Shown in pieces: positions 17,297-24,690 of a stretch of DNA of 64,000 bases. Position 1 is the stretch's first letter. Every line of letters starts with the position of its first letter. The stretch lies in contig JAEZPG010000030.1 of assembly GCA_023413555.1 (NCBI GenBank), positions 22,796 to 86,795 of the forward strand, written 5' to 3'. This DNA is from Bacillota bacterium. GTDB taxonomy: Bacteria > Bacillota > Clostridia > Lachnospirales > Lachnospiraceae. The position numbers and the translations under genes were made by a program. Below the pieces are notes generated by a model. That model was not told the origin of the DNA, ran no database searches, and worked only from the letters and a program-made list of their open reading frames with translations.

Positions 17297-19264
17297 TTAT
17301 GATATTACATTGGATGCTTGTGCTTTCTTCCTTTTATAGCCCACTAAAGTCAATAATGCAATTAGAGAGGTAATAGCAGCCGTCAGATACACCTGCCTAA
17401 ATCCGACATTCATGGTATCCTGATAGGCATCCTCCAACTCTGATTTCATATTGGTAAGCTGCTTGATATAGTCTGCTTTTGCCTGTTTAAAGGCTCCAGG
17501 GAGCTCTGCCCTAACGGATTTCATATAGGTAAACATTTGATCAAAGTCTGGCAAACCTGACATACCTTCTGTACCCATTTTGTTTATGTCAATGTTACCC
17601 ATACTCTTTTTTGCTGCTTCCATTCCAGCAATTCCTTTATCAAGTCCTCCCACGGCCTTCTCCTGAATCATACCAAATATGTACTCTGCCGTATTCTTAG
17701 CACTTTTGTCAATGGTGGTAACATCAGATTCCTGAAGCTCATTAAGCAATTCTGTTGGCAATTTAAAATCACTTTTTTTACTCATATCCATTTTCATAGT
17801 AAGCATTGACTTAATATCCATAGAATCCAAGTCGATGCCTCCCATCATAAGTGACATCATCTTGTTGTCTTTAATCTGGTTTACAGCCTCACTCAGTTCT
17901 TCCACATATTGAATCTTGGGCATGTTCACCTGCTTTGGCATCATATTCATCATCTCAGTACCTACACTCATCCCTGCATGAGAAATGAAACCAATCATAA
18001 ATGCAGGAGCAATGGCAGTTCCAATGGAGCGTACCAGTGAAACAGCTGCCAAAGCAGAATTGGACTCTTCTTTATCTGTATTGTCTAACATCATGTAATT
18101 GATTGGAGTTCCCATAGTGAATCCGATTCCAAGGCCTATGAGTATTAAGCCTATCATAGCAGTAAACATATTCGGATAAACCATTGCCACATAATTAAAG
18201 AACAAAGCACCAAATATTGAACTTATGAACCCTATTGCAAGGACTAATTTGGCTCCATATTTATCGATTAATTTACCGGAAACAGGAGCTGCTACTCCCG
18301 CAAACAATCCTAAAATGATGACAAAGTATCCACCATCCCCACTAGGGATCTTCATAATATTTTCACATAGCTGTGGAACAAAGATGATCCCCATCATTAC
18401 AACACCAGTAAAAAAGGACAGTATTAGGGTAATATTGATTCTTGAGCTTTTAAAATAATTTAGATTCAAAACGGGATCCTCTGCCTTTTTCTCTGCCAAA
18501 AGAAAGAACGGTAAAACTACAACAAATATAATAACGAATGGATATACCTTTGTACTCAAAAAGCTGTCTATAAAATTAAAGTAGTCGATATTTTTTAATC
18601 CATACAGTATCGATAAAACCATAACAGTTAGGGTAAGAATTCCGAAGTAGTCAATTCTCTTAACCTTCTCACTCTTGGTATTTGGAAGGGCAAGAAATCC
18701 GGCTAACAGAATAAAGATGGTAATTGGTACATTAATAAAGAAGATGAACTTCCAGTTGTCTTTTCCGAATATATCCAGGATGGCGCTACCAGCTGAGGAT
18801 CCAAATATATTAGCGATTCCATATACTCCACCTACTAAGCCTAAGGCCATACCCCTCTTTTCCTGTGGAAAAGTGGTTCCAAACTCTGCTGTAGCAATCG
18901 GAAGAATTCCACCACCACCAATTGCCTGAACTACTCTGGCTATAAGCAGCACTGAAAAGCTTCCAAATACCTGTGAAAGGCCACAAAACAGAGAACCAAA
19001 TCCAAACATAAAGATACTAGTAAGATATATGTATTTTCTTCCGAACTTATCAGCTAGCTTTCCCATTATTGGGATGCTCGCAGCATACGCTAAGGTATAG
19101 ATGGTAATCATCCAGATTCCGGTATTGGGATCAACCCCTAAATCATTTTGTATAATTGTTCTAGCAGGTGTGACAATTCCCGTATCAATGGCTCCCATAA
19201 AAATGCCCAATAAATATACGGCCATAATCAGTCCAAATCTGACCTTCTTTTCTTTACTCCTCAT
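17297..19264 (-). CDS. MFS multidrug transporter, DHA2 (EmrB/QacA) type, with large loop before the last TM helix
   Basis: 655 residues. Fourteen TM helices are expected for DHA2 proton antiporters, and the motifs are visible: motif A GKLADKFGRK and motif C-like GGVYGIANIFG. Unusually, about 200 residues (roughly 425-625) separate the last two helices. This segment is hydrophilic and Met-rich (MMNMMPKQ, MMSLMMGGIDLDSMD, MLTMKMDMSKK) and probably lies outside the cell. The gene follows marR by 6 nt, so it is probably an inducible efflux pump controlled by that repressor. Confidence 0.92.
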   Translation of the reverse strand: MRSKEKKVRFGLIMAVYLLGIFMGAIDTGIVTPARTIIQNDLGVDPNTGIWMITIYTLAYAASIPIMGKLADKFGRKYIYLTSIFMFGFGSLFCGLSQVFGSFSVLLIARVVQAIGGGGILPIATAEFGTTFPQEKRGMALGLVGGVYGIANIFGSSAGSAILDIFGKDNWKFIFFINVPITIFILLAGFLALPNTKSEKVKRIDYFGILTLTVMVLSILYGLKNIDYFNFIDSFLSTKVYPFVIIFVVVLPFFLLAEKKAEDPVLNLNYFKSSRINITLILSFFTGVVMMGIIFVPQLCENIMKIPSGDGGYFVIILGLFAGVAAPVSGKLIDKYGAKLVLAIGFISSIFGALFFNYVAMVYPNMFTAMIGLILIGLGIGFTMGTPINYMMLDNTDKEESNSALAAVSLVRSIGTAIAPAFMIGFISHAGMSVGTEMMNMMPKQVNMPKIQYVEELSEAVNQIKDNKMMSLMMGGIDLDSMDIKSMLTMKMDMSKKSDFKLPTELLNELQESDVTTIDKSAKNTAEYIFGMIQEKAVGGLDKGIAGMEAAKKSMGNIDINKMGTEGMSGLPDFDQMFTYMKSVRAELPGAFKQAKADYIKQLTNMKSELEDAYQDTMNVGFRQVYLTAAITSLIALLTLVGYKRKKAQASNVIS

Positions 19265-19270
19265 AACGCT

Positions 19271-19693
19271 CTACTTCTCCTTTACAATCTCTTCTACATT
19301 CATGGAAATCTTTGAAAGAGTTTGGATGAATTGCTCCTTCTCCTCCTCTGTAATTCCCTCAAAGGCTGATTGTTCCCATTGACTTACAAGATTCTGAATG
19401 TCATTCATTAGTTTATGGCCAGTCTCTGTAAGGCTAATCAGGTTCTCACGTCGATTTCTTTTATTCTGTCTTCGGTTAATGAACCCTTTCTTCTCCAACT
19501 TCGCAATTGTCTTGGCAATCGTTCCCTTATCCAGTTTATAGTGTCTAGCAACATTATCTTGATTGGCTGTAGATACCTGGATAAGATACATCATGACAAG
19601 CTGTTCTGATATACCTACCGGATAAGTCTGCAACCTCCTTTTAAAAAAAGCATGGCTTCCACGTACGATTAGCGAAAAATGATTCATTAGCAT
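19271..19693 (-). CDS. MarR family transcriptional regulator
   Basis: 140-residue winged-helix regulator. The recognition region is QDNVARHYKLDKGTIAKTIAKLEKKGFI and the wing is RRQNKRNRRENLISLTETG. ATG 19693 has AAAGGGG upstream at about 7 nt. It is cotranscribed with the MFS pump, the usual arrangement of a drug-responsive repressor with its own efflux gene. A GTTG-N6-CAAC dyad between promoter and start (19724-19737) may be part of its operator (inference). Confidence 0.9.
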   Translation of the reverse strand: MLMNHFSLIVRGSHAFFKRRLQTYPVGISEQLVMMYLIQVSTANQDNVARHYKLDKGTIAKTIAKLEKKGFINRRQNKRNRRENLISLTETGHKLMNDIQNLVSQWEQSAFEGITEEEKEQFIQTLSKISMNVEEIVKEK

Positions 19694-19744
19694 AGGCGTT
19701 CCCCTTTAGTGATAAGTTCAATAGTTGCACATACAACCATTGGT

Positions 19745-19773
19745 ATTATAATCCTTAAATTTCCATTAGTAAA
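19745..19773 (-). promoter_or_regulatory. Promoter of the marR-MFS operon
   Basis: Minus-strand TTTACT (19768-19773) and perfect TATAAT (19745-19750), spacer 17 nt, about 50 nt upstream of the marR start. Confidence 0.75.
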
Positions 19774-19847
19774 GTGTAAAATATAATTATTTACCAATTT
19801 CCAATAAGAATGTATATGGACAAAACTGATTGTTCATAACTAAAATC

Positions 19848-19884
19848 AAAGGGTTGAACACTTAGAAGTAGTGTTCAGCCCTTT
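19848..19884 (-). terminator. Terminator downstream of the DUF1648 gene
   Basis: Twelve-bp stem (19851-19862 with 19870-19881, one G-U) with a 7-nt loop, flanked by AAA and TTT. It begins 13 nt after the stop at 19897 on the minus strand. Confidence 0.75.
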
Positions 19885-19896
19885 CTTAATACATAG

Positions 19897-20361
19897 CTAT
19901 TTAATTTTAACTAACCTAACAATAAAGAAGATCAATTCACCAAAGAACCCCCCTAAGTATAATACAGTAAAATACCACGGCAAGCTTTCTCCTTTCATAC
20001 CGCTTATCTCCAAAAGAGTAAAGATAAATACCATAAGAAGCTTTGTCACTCCTATCATGGTCTTTAAAAGACGGTAGACTCTTTCCTTATTCTCCTTGGT
20101 GATAGTTACTCCCGTATTCCATATCTTGGGAAATGCTTCTAAAGCAGTAATTCCAATATAGAGCACCCAGCCCGTAATCGGCAGAATGAATAATTCACTC
20201 TTAGAGCCCCAACGGTCCACTTCCCCTTTTATATTATAATGTCCAGGAACCTTGTCTGGCAGGTCATTCCACTGAAGAATCAAATAAACAGAGACTCCTA
20301 TTAATAAAATCAGACATAATATGTCAACGACTATGTCAAACCTATTTCGTTTTACTTTCAC
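19897..20361 (-). CDS. DUF1648 domain membrane protein
   Basis: 154 residues starting at GTG 20361 (AAGGGA upstream). Four TM segments are predicted. The DUF1648 signature lies between TM1 and TM2: LPDKVPGHYNIKGEVDRWGSK. DUF1648 is shared with SdpI-type immunity proteins and many small membrane proteins of unknown role. Only one such domain is present and no toxin gene is adjacent, so no function is assigned. Confidence 0.8.
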   Translation of the reverse strand: MKVKRNRFDIVVDILCLILLIGVSVYLILQWNDLPDKVPGHYNIKGEVDRWGSKSELFILPITGWVLYIGITALEAFPKIWNTGVTITKENKERVYRLLKTMIGVTKLLMVFIFTLLEISGMKGESLPWYFTVLYLGGFFGELIFFIVRLVKIK

Positions 20362-20417
20362 CTGAATCCCTTCCTTAATTATTGAAATACCAATATTATA
20401 CTACTCCGGTCCATACA

Positions 20418-20446
20418 TTGACAGTTCTTTTTTTTTACACTATAAT
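20418..20446 (+). promoter_or_regulatory. Consensus promoter of rex
   Basis: Perfect TTGACA (20418-20423) and perfect TATAAT (20441-20446) with 17-nt spacing, 35 nt upstream of ATG 20481. The palindrome at 20447-20466 directly abuts the -10 box, so expression is probably held down by a repressor. Confidence 0.9.
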
Positions 20447-20466
20447 ATCGATAATGAATTATCGAT
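20447..20466. promoter_or_regulatory. Operator-like palindrome ATCGATAA-N4-TTATCGAT, copy 1
   Basis: An 8-4-8 inverted repeat immediately downstream of the rex -10 box. The same design recurs at 22084-22103 and 22337-22356. It has the same half-site/4-nt-spacer geometry as Rex operators (TTGTTAA-N4-TTAACAA) but different outer bases. Autorepression by Rex or control by the adjacent LysR protein are both possible. Confidence 0.7.
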
Positions 20467-20480
20467 AAAGAGGTGCTACC

Positions 20481-21137
20481 ATGAGTAAACAAGCAAAATC
20501 ACTACAAAGTCTGTCTGTACAAGCCATCCATCGACTTCCCTATTACCTCCGACGTTTAAAAGACTTGGAGAGACAGGGAGTAGAAACCATATCCTCCCCT
20601 GCTATGGCAGGGTTTTTGGGATTACATGAAATACAGGTTCGAAAGGATCTGGCTGCAATCAGCTCAACCAGTGGGAAACCAAGAGCAGGCTTTCCTGTAA
20701 AGGAGCTAATTCATGATATGGAACAATTTTTAGGATACCACAACGTCAATGAGGCTGTATTAGTTGGTGTCGGCCACTTGGGCCGTGCTTTACTAAGCTA
20801 TGATGGTTTTAAGGCCTATGGTCTTAATATTGTGACAGCCTTTGACAAGAATTCATCTCTCATAGGCTCTACGATCAATGAAAAAAAGATTCTCTCTACT
20901 GATACAATGAGTGATTTATGTCGGCGCATGAACATTCACATTGGCATAATCACAGTTCCCGCAGATTGTGCTCAGGAAGTCTGTAACCAACTGGTAGATG
21001 GTGGTGTTTGTGGTATATGGAACTTTGCTCCTACCCATCTGAGTGTTCCAAAACACGTTTTAGTACAAAATGAGAACATGGCAGCTTCTTTAGCTCTTTT
21101 ATCGAAACACCTAGGACAATTAATAGAAACGGAGTAA
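20481..21137 (+). CDS. rex: Redox-sensing transcriptional repressor Rex
   Basis: 218 residues: an N-terminal winged helix (about 10-85; RLPYYLRRLKDLERQG and MAGFLGLHEIQVRKDLAAIS), then a Rossmann domain with the NADH motif GVGHLGRAL (about 94-102) and a C-terminal swapped helix. Rex represses fermentative and energy genes when NADH/NAD is low and is released by NADH. Neighbouring ADH and NfnAB genes are typical Rex targets in Clostridia. It is followed after 4 nt by lysR, so the two are cotranscribed. Confidence 0.96.
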   Translation: MSKQAKSLQSLSVQAIHRLPYYLRRLKDLERQGVETISSPAMAGFLGLHEIQVRKDLAAISSTSGKPRAGFPVKELIHDMEQFLGYHNVNEAVLVGVGHLGRALLSYDGFKAYGLNIVTAFDKNSSLIGSTINEKKILSTDTMSDLCRRMNIHIGIITVPADCAQEVCNQLVDGGVCGIWNFAPTHLSVPKHVLVQNENMAASLALLSKHLGQLIETE

Positions 21138-21141
21138 ATAC

Positions 21142-22077
21142 ATGAATACCTTATTTTTTAAATATGTGATAGAAGTTGAGCAAACCCGCTCTATCACCAA
21201 AGCTGCTGACAATCTCTTTATGGCCCAGCCTAACCTAAGTAAAGCCATAAAGGAGGTAGAGGATACGATGGGCTTTCCAATCTTTGAGCGTACATCAAAG
21301 GGTGTTATTCCAACATCCAAAGGAAAGAAATTCTTAAAACATGCCCATAACATTATCTCCCAACTGGAACAAATGGAATCCATCGGTTCCAGCAATTCCA
21401 AAGAACATCAGAGTTTTCGCATCTCCATACCCCGTGGAAGTTACATAGCACATGGCGTTACCGCTTTTGTTGCAGAACTAGACAAGAGCAAAAGCATAAA
21501 CATATGTGTACAGGAGACGAATTCCATGCAAACCATTAGTAATATTGTGGATGGCCCATTTCATCTTGGCATTATTCGCTATCAGACCATATATGAGCAA
21601 TATTTTATGGATTTTCTGCATGAAAAGCATCTTCAATCAGAGCCAATCTGGGAATTCGAATATGTGGTAGTAATGAACGAGAACCATCCTCTTGCTGGCA
21701 AAAAGACAATCGACTTTGATTATTTAAAGGAATACACGGAGATAGTACACGGAGATACTTACATCCCTTATCTATCTGGAAATGGGAAAGCTTTAACCGA
21801 GACTTCACAAGTAAAGAAAAAAATCTATCTCTACGAACGTTGTAATCAGTTTGAACTGCTTTGCAAGATTCCTACTACTTTTATGTGGGTATCTCCTATC
21901 CCAGAGGATTTGTTGCAACGGTACCAATTGGTACAGCGCAAATGTAATATAGCTGGCAATCACCATAAAGATCTCCTAGTCTATTCAAACAATTATAAAT
22001 TTACCACGTTAGACAGAAAGTTTGTGGACAAGTTATATGAAGCAAAGAATGAGGTAGCATTTAATCATTATGAGTAG
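21142..22077 (+). CDS. LysR family transcriptional regulator
   Basis: 311 residues. The N-terminal winged HTH is TRSITKAADNLFMAQPNLSKAIKEVEDTMG-like (about 10-55), split here as AADNLFMAQPNLSKAIKEVE; the rest is a type-2 periplasmic-binding-like effector domain. ATG 21142 has GGAG 7 nt upstream. It lies between rex and the ADH gene and is followed 6 nt later by a palindrome shared with the rex promoter. The co-inducer is unknown. Confidence 0.92.
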   Translation: MNTLFFKYVIEVEQTRSITKAADNLFMAQPNLSKAIKEVEDTMGFPIFERTSKGVIPTSKGKKFLKHAHNIISQLEQMESIGSSNSKEHQSFRISIPRGSYIAHGVTAFVAELDKSKSINICVQETNSMQTISNIVDGPFHLGIIRYQTIYEQYFMDFLHEKHLQSEPIWEFEYVVVMNENHPLAGKKTIDFDYLKEYTEIVHGDTYIPYLSGNGKALTETSQVKKKIYLYERCNQFELLCKIPTTFMWVSPIPEDLLQRYQLVQRKCNIAGNHHKDLLVYSNNYKFTTLDRKFVDKLYEAKNEVAFNHYE

Positions 22078-22083
22078 AATTAT

Positions 22084-22103
22084 ATCGATATTCCTATATC
22101 GAT
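22084..22103. promoter_or_regulatory. Operator-like palindrome ATCGATAT-N4-ATATCGAT, copy 2
   Basis: Perfect 8-4-8 inverted repeat with spacer TCCT, 6 nt past the lysR stop codon. It matches copies 1 and 3 in arm sequence and spacing. Confidence 0.65.
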
Positions 22104-22268
22104 ATTGGAATACTGACATTCCATTTTTATATTTCTAATACTGTATTTAAGTTACTATACTAATTGTAGCAACGAGGTAATCTTGCAAAAATAACCCAGA
22201 GGATTTTGTATTCTAACGGCATTTTAACCCTAGTAGACTGACGAGATCCAGCATACACGTAAACCACA

Positions 22269-22308
22269 CGTAAGGCAGCTATCATACTTCTTGATGATAT
22301 CTGCCTTA
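22269..22308 (+). terminator. Long hairpin in the leader between lysR and ADH (terminator or attenuator)
   Basis: GTAAGGCAG (22269-22277) pairs with CTGCCTTAC (22300-22308) and the stem continues inward for about six more pairs after one mismatch, with an 8-nt loop. No poly-T follows, so it may be an mRNA-stabilising or processing structure rather than a simple terminator. Confidence 0.45.
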
Positions 22309-22336
22309 CCCATTGTTATTATGGTTATATCATTAT

Positions 22337-22356
22337 ATCGATATGTGAATATCGAT
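22337..22356. promoter_or_regulatory. Operator-like palindrome ATCGATAT-N4-ATATCGAT, copy 3
   Basis: Perfect 8-4-8 inverted repeat with spacer GTGA, 93 nt upstream of the ADH start and 22 nt before the Rex-type site. Confidence 0.65.
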
Positions 22357-22378
22357 ATGTCATGTTTATATTTCCATT

Positions 22379-22396
22379 TTGTTAAAATATTAACTA
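22379..22396. promoter_or_regulatory. Probable Rex operator upstream of the ADH gene
   Basis: TTGTTAAAATATTAACTA matches the published clostridial Rex consensus TTGTTAA-N4-TTAACAA at all but the last two informative positions; the core GTTAA-N4-TTAAC is perfect. It lies 52 nt upstream of the start codon, close to a TATGAT -10-like hexamer (22395-22400). With rex nearby this is the expected regulator. Confidence 0.75.
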
Positions 22397-22448
22397 TGAT
22401 ATATCCATAAAAAAGATAACTTTCAATAAAACATAGGAGGCATTGATA

Positions 22449-23666
22449 ATGGCAAGATTTACATTACCAAGAGATTTATATTATGGCAAAAACGCTTTGG
22501 AAGCATTAAAGACATTTGAAGGTAAAAAAGCAATTGTTTGTGTTGGTGGCGGAAGCATGAAGAAATATGGTTTCCTAGACAGAGCCGTTGCTTATTTAAA
22601 AGAAGCTGGCATGGAAGTGGAAATATTAGAAGGAATAGAACCGGATCCTTCTGTTGAAACTGTTATGCGTGGTGCTGAAGCAATGGATAAGTTCCAACCA
22701 GACTGGATTGTTGCCATCGGTGGTGGTTCTCCTATCGATGCCGCAAAAGCTATGTGGATTAAATATGAATATCCTGATATTACTTTTGAAGAAATGTGCA
22801 AAGTATTTGGAATTCCAAAGCTTCGTAGAAAAGCTCATTTCTGTGCAATCTCCTCTACTTCCGGAACTGCTACAGAAGTAACTGCATTCTCAATCATTAC
22901 AGATTATAATAAAGGAATTAAATACCCAATCGCAGACTTTGAAATCACACCAGATGTAGCAATCGTTGATCCAGAATTAGCAGAAACAATGCCTAAGAAA
23001 TTAGTTGCTCACACTGGTATGGACGCTATGACACATGCTGTTGAGGCTTATGTATCTACTGCAAACTCTGACTACACTGATCCTTTCGCTTTACATGCAA
23101 TCAAAATGATTCAAAGAGATCTTGTAGGTTCTTATAATGATGATATGACTAAAAGAGACAGTATGCATAATGCACAGTGCTTAGCTGGTATGGCCTTCTC
23201 CAATGCATTACTTGGTATTGTTCACTCTATGGCTCATAAAACCGGTGCAGCTTTTGCAGACTACGGTGCACATATTATCCATGGTGCTGCCAATGCTATG
23301 TACCTTCCAAAGGTAATCGCATTTAATGCCAAAGACAAAACTGCTGCTGAACGTTATGGCGTAATCGCTGACTTTATGGGACTTGGTGGCGACACTACGG
23401 AGGAAAAGGTAGACTTACTTATTAAATACCTTCGTGGAATGAACGATGACCTTAATATTCCTCACTGCATTAAAAACTATGGCGAAGATAGCTTCCCAAC
23501 AGAAAATGGTTTCGTTCCTGAAAATGTCTTCTTAGAAAGACTTCCTGAAATCGCAAAGAATGCCATCGGGGATGCTTGTACCGGCTCTAACCCTCGCATT
23601 CCTACTCAAGAAGAAATGGAACAGTTATTAAAATGCTGTTACTATGACACCGAAGTAGATTTTTAA
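22449..23666 (+). CDS. Iron-containing alcohol dehydrogenase, AdhE-C-terminal-like
   Basis: 405 residues from ATG 22449 (AGGAGG at 8 nt); an in-frame TTG at 22443 lacks support. It reduces acetaldehyde or similar aldehydes with NADH. The cofactor motif GGGSPIDAAKAMW and the insert YPDITFEEMCKVFG resemble the ADH half of bifunctional AdhE. Metal ligands are Asp and His in HTGMDAMTHAVEAY, then His in HSMAHKTG and IIHGAANAM. Upstream palindromes and a Rex-type site suggest it is the main redox-controlled ethanol-forming enzyme of the block. Confidence 0.94.
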   Translation: MARFTLPRDLYYGKNALEALKTFEGKKAIVCVGGGSMKKYGFLDRAVAYLKEAGMEVEILEGIEPDPSVETVMRGAEAMDKFQPDWIVAIGGGSPIDAAKAMWIKYEYPDITFEEMCKVFGIPKLRRKAHFCAISSTSGTATEVTAFSIITDYNKGIKYPIADFEITPDVAIVDPELAETMPKKLVAHTGMDAMTHAVEAYVSTANSDYTDPFALHAIKMIQRDLVGSYNDDMTKRDSMHNAQCLAGMAFSNALLGIVHSMAHKTGAAFADYGAHIIHGAANAMYLPKVIAFNAKDKTAAERYGVIADFMGLGGDTTEEKVDLLIKYLRGMNDDLNIPHCIKNYGEDSFPTENGFVPENVFLERLPEIAKNAIGDACTGSNPRIPTQEEMEQLLKCCYYDTEVDF

Positions 23667-23696
23667 TAGACTTAAGAAAATAAAGTTTTTTAATAG

Positions 23697-23729
23697 ATGT
23701 TTTACAAAACATAAACATTAGTATATACT
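23697..23729 (+). promoter_or_regulatory. Promoter of nfnAB with a palindrome over the -35 box
   Basis: TTTACA (23701-23706) and TATACT (23724-23729), spacer 17 nt. The -35 hexamer lies inside the palindrome ATGTTTT-AC-AAAACAT (23697-23712), a possible repressor site of unknown owner. Confidence 0.6.
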
Positions 23730-23745
23730 TATTATAATAAAATAG

Positions 23746-23788
23746 AAAAGAAAGGTGAAGCTTGTCATTCCAGCTTTGCCTTTCTTTT
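23746..23788 (+). terminator. Strong terminator hairpin between the ADH gene and nfnA
   Basis: A 17-bp stem (23746-23762 with 23772-23788, two wobble pairs), 9-nt loop, ending in TCTTTT. It terminates ADH transcription, but it lies downstream of the putative nfn promoter, so nfn transcripts from that promoter would have to read through it. Confidence 0.85.
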
Positions 23789-23834
23789 AATATCAAAATG
23801 CAACAGATAAATGAAATGATAAAGGAGACAGAAC

Positions 23835-24689
23835 ATGTACAAGATCTTAAAAAAACAAACTCTGAATCCCACTGTAACTCTGATGGAAATTGAGGCTCCC
23901 TTTGTAGCAAAAAAAGCAGAGCCAGGGCAATTCATCATCCTTCGTGTGGATGAAGATGGAGAACGTATCCCTCTCACAATTGCTGGATATGATCGAGAGA
24001 AAGGTAGTATTACAATCATATTCCAAATTGTTGGTGGTACTACAGAAAAACTGAATCATAAAGAAGAGGGTGACTACCTGCAGGATTTTGTTGGTCCTCT
24101 AGGTGTGGCCACCCATACAGAAGGTAAGAAAAAGGTCTGCATCGTCGGTGGTGGTGTTGGATGTGCCATTGCGATGCCTGTAGCAAGAAAGTTCCATGAG
24201 CTAGGTTGCGAGGTAACCTCCATTATTGGTTTCCGCAATAAAGACCTTTTAATTCTAGAAGATGAGTTTAAGGCTATCTCTAATAAATTATATGTTATGA
24301 CAGATGATGGTTCCTATGGCAGACATGGCAATGTCTGTGTTCCTTTAAATGAAATGTTAGATGCTGGGGAGACTTTTGATGAAGTAATTGCCATTGGTCC
24401 AATAATTATGATGAAATTTGTTGTAGAAGCTGTCAGACCTACTGGTATTCCTTGTAGCGTATCCATGAATCCTATTATGATTGACGGAACCGGCATGTGT
24501 GGTGGTTGTCGTCTTACTCTTCACCAGGCTGGTAAGAATGTAACAAAGTTTGCTTGCGTAGATGGTCCCGACTTTAATGGTTACGAAGTAGATTTCGATG
24601 AAGCGCTGTCTCGTGGTGCTATGTACCGCGACTTTGAGAAACATGCTTATGAAGAAGCCTGCAATCTTTTCAATAAGGAGGCTAACTAA
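23835..24689 (+). CDS. nfnA: NADH-dependent ferredoxin:NADP+ oxidoreductase subunit NfnA
   Basis: 284 residues, FAD/NAD-binding subunit of the electron-bifurcating transhydrogenase NfnAB, which couples NADH and reduced ferredoxin oxidation to NADPH formation. The FAD domain (IPLTIAGYD) is followed by the NAD-binding Rossmann part (VGGGVGCAIAMP) and a C-terminal [2Fe-2S] Cys set (GTGMCGGCRLTL, FACVDGPDF), as in dihydroorotate dehydrogenase electron-transfer subunits. It is followed after 1 nt by nfnB. Without nfnB beside it, PyrK or SudB would be alternatives. Confidence 0.93.
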   Translation: MYKILKKQTLNPTVTLMEIEAPFVAKKAEPGQFIILRVDEDGERIPLTIAGYDREKGSITIIFQIVGGTTEKLNHKEEGDYLQDFVGPLGVATHTEGKKKVCIVGGGVGCAIAMPVARKFHELGCEVTSIIGFRNKDLLILEDEFKAISNKLYVMTDDGSYGRHGNVCVPLNEMLDAGETFDEVIAIGPIIMMKFVVEAVRPTGIPCSVSMNPIMIDGTGMCGGCRLTLHQAGKNVTKFACVDGPDFNGYEVDFDEALSRGAMYRDFEKHAYEEACNLFNKEAN

Positions 24690-24690
24690 G

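Larger units (their letters stand above)
22078..22448. other. Long regulatory intergenic region between lysR and the ADH gene
   Basis: A 371-nt gene-free stretch. It contains two copies of the ATCGATAT-N4-ATATCGAT palindrome (22084-22103, 22337-22356), a long imperfect hairpin (22269-22308), a Rex-type site (22379-22396) and the AGGAGG ribosome site at 22436-22441. A possible promoter is CTGACA-N17-TAATAC just after the first palindrome (about 22112-22140), which would give a leader near 300 nt. Confidence 0.6.

Noticed and set aside
20447..22356. ATCGATA palindromes considered as phage or recombinase attachment sites
   Set aside because: No integrase or mobile gene is near, and the copies sit at promoters of redox genes, so an operator is the simpler reading.
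22592..22838. Minus-strand frames inside the ADH gene
   Set aside because: They overlap a clearly conserved enzyme and show no start signals.
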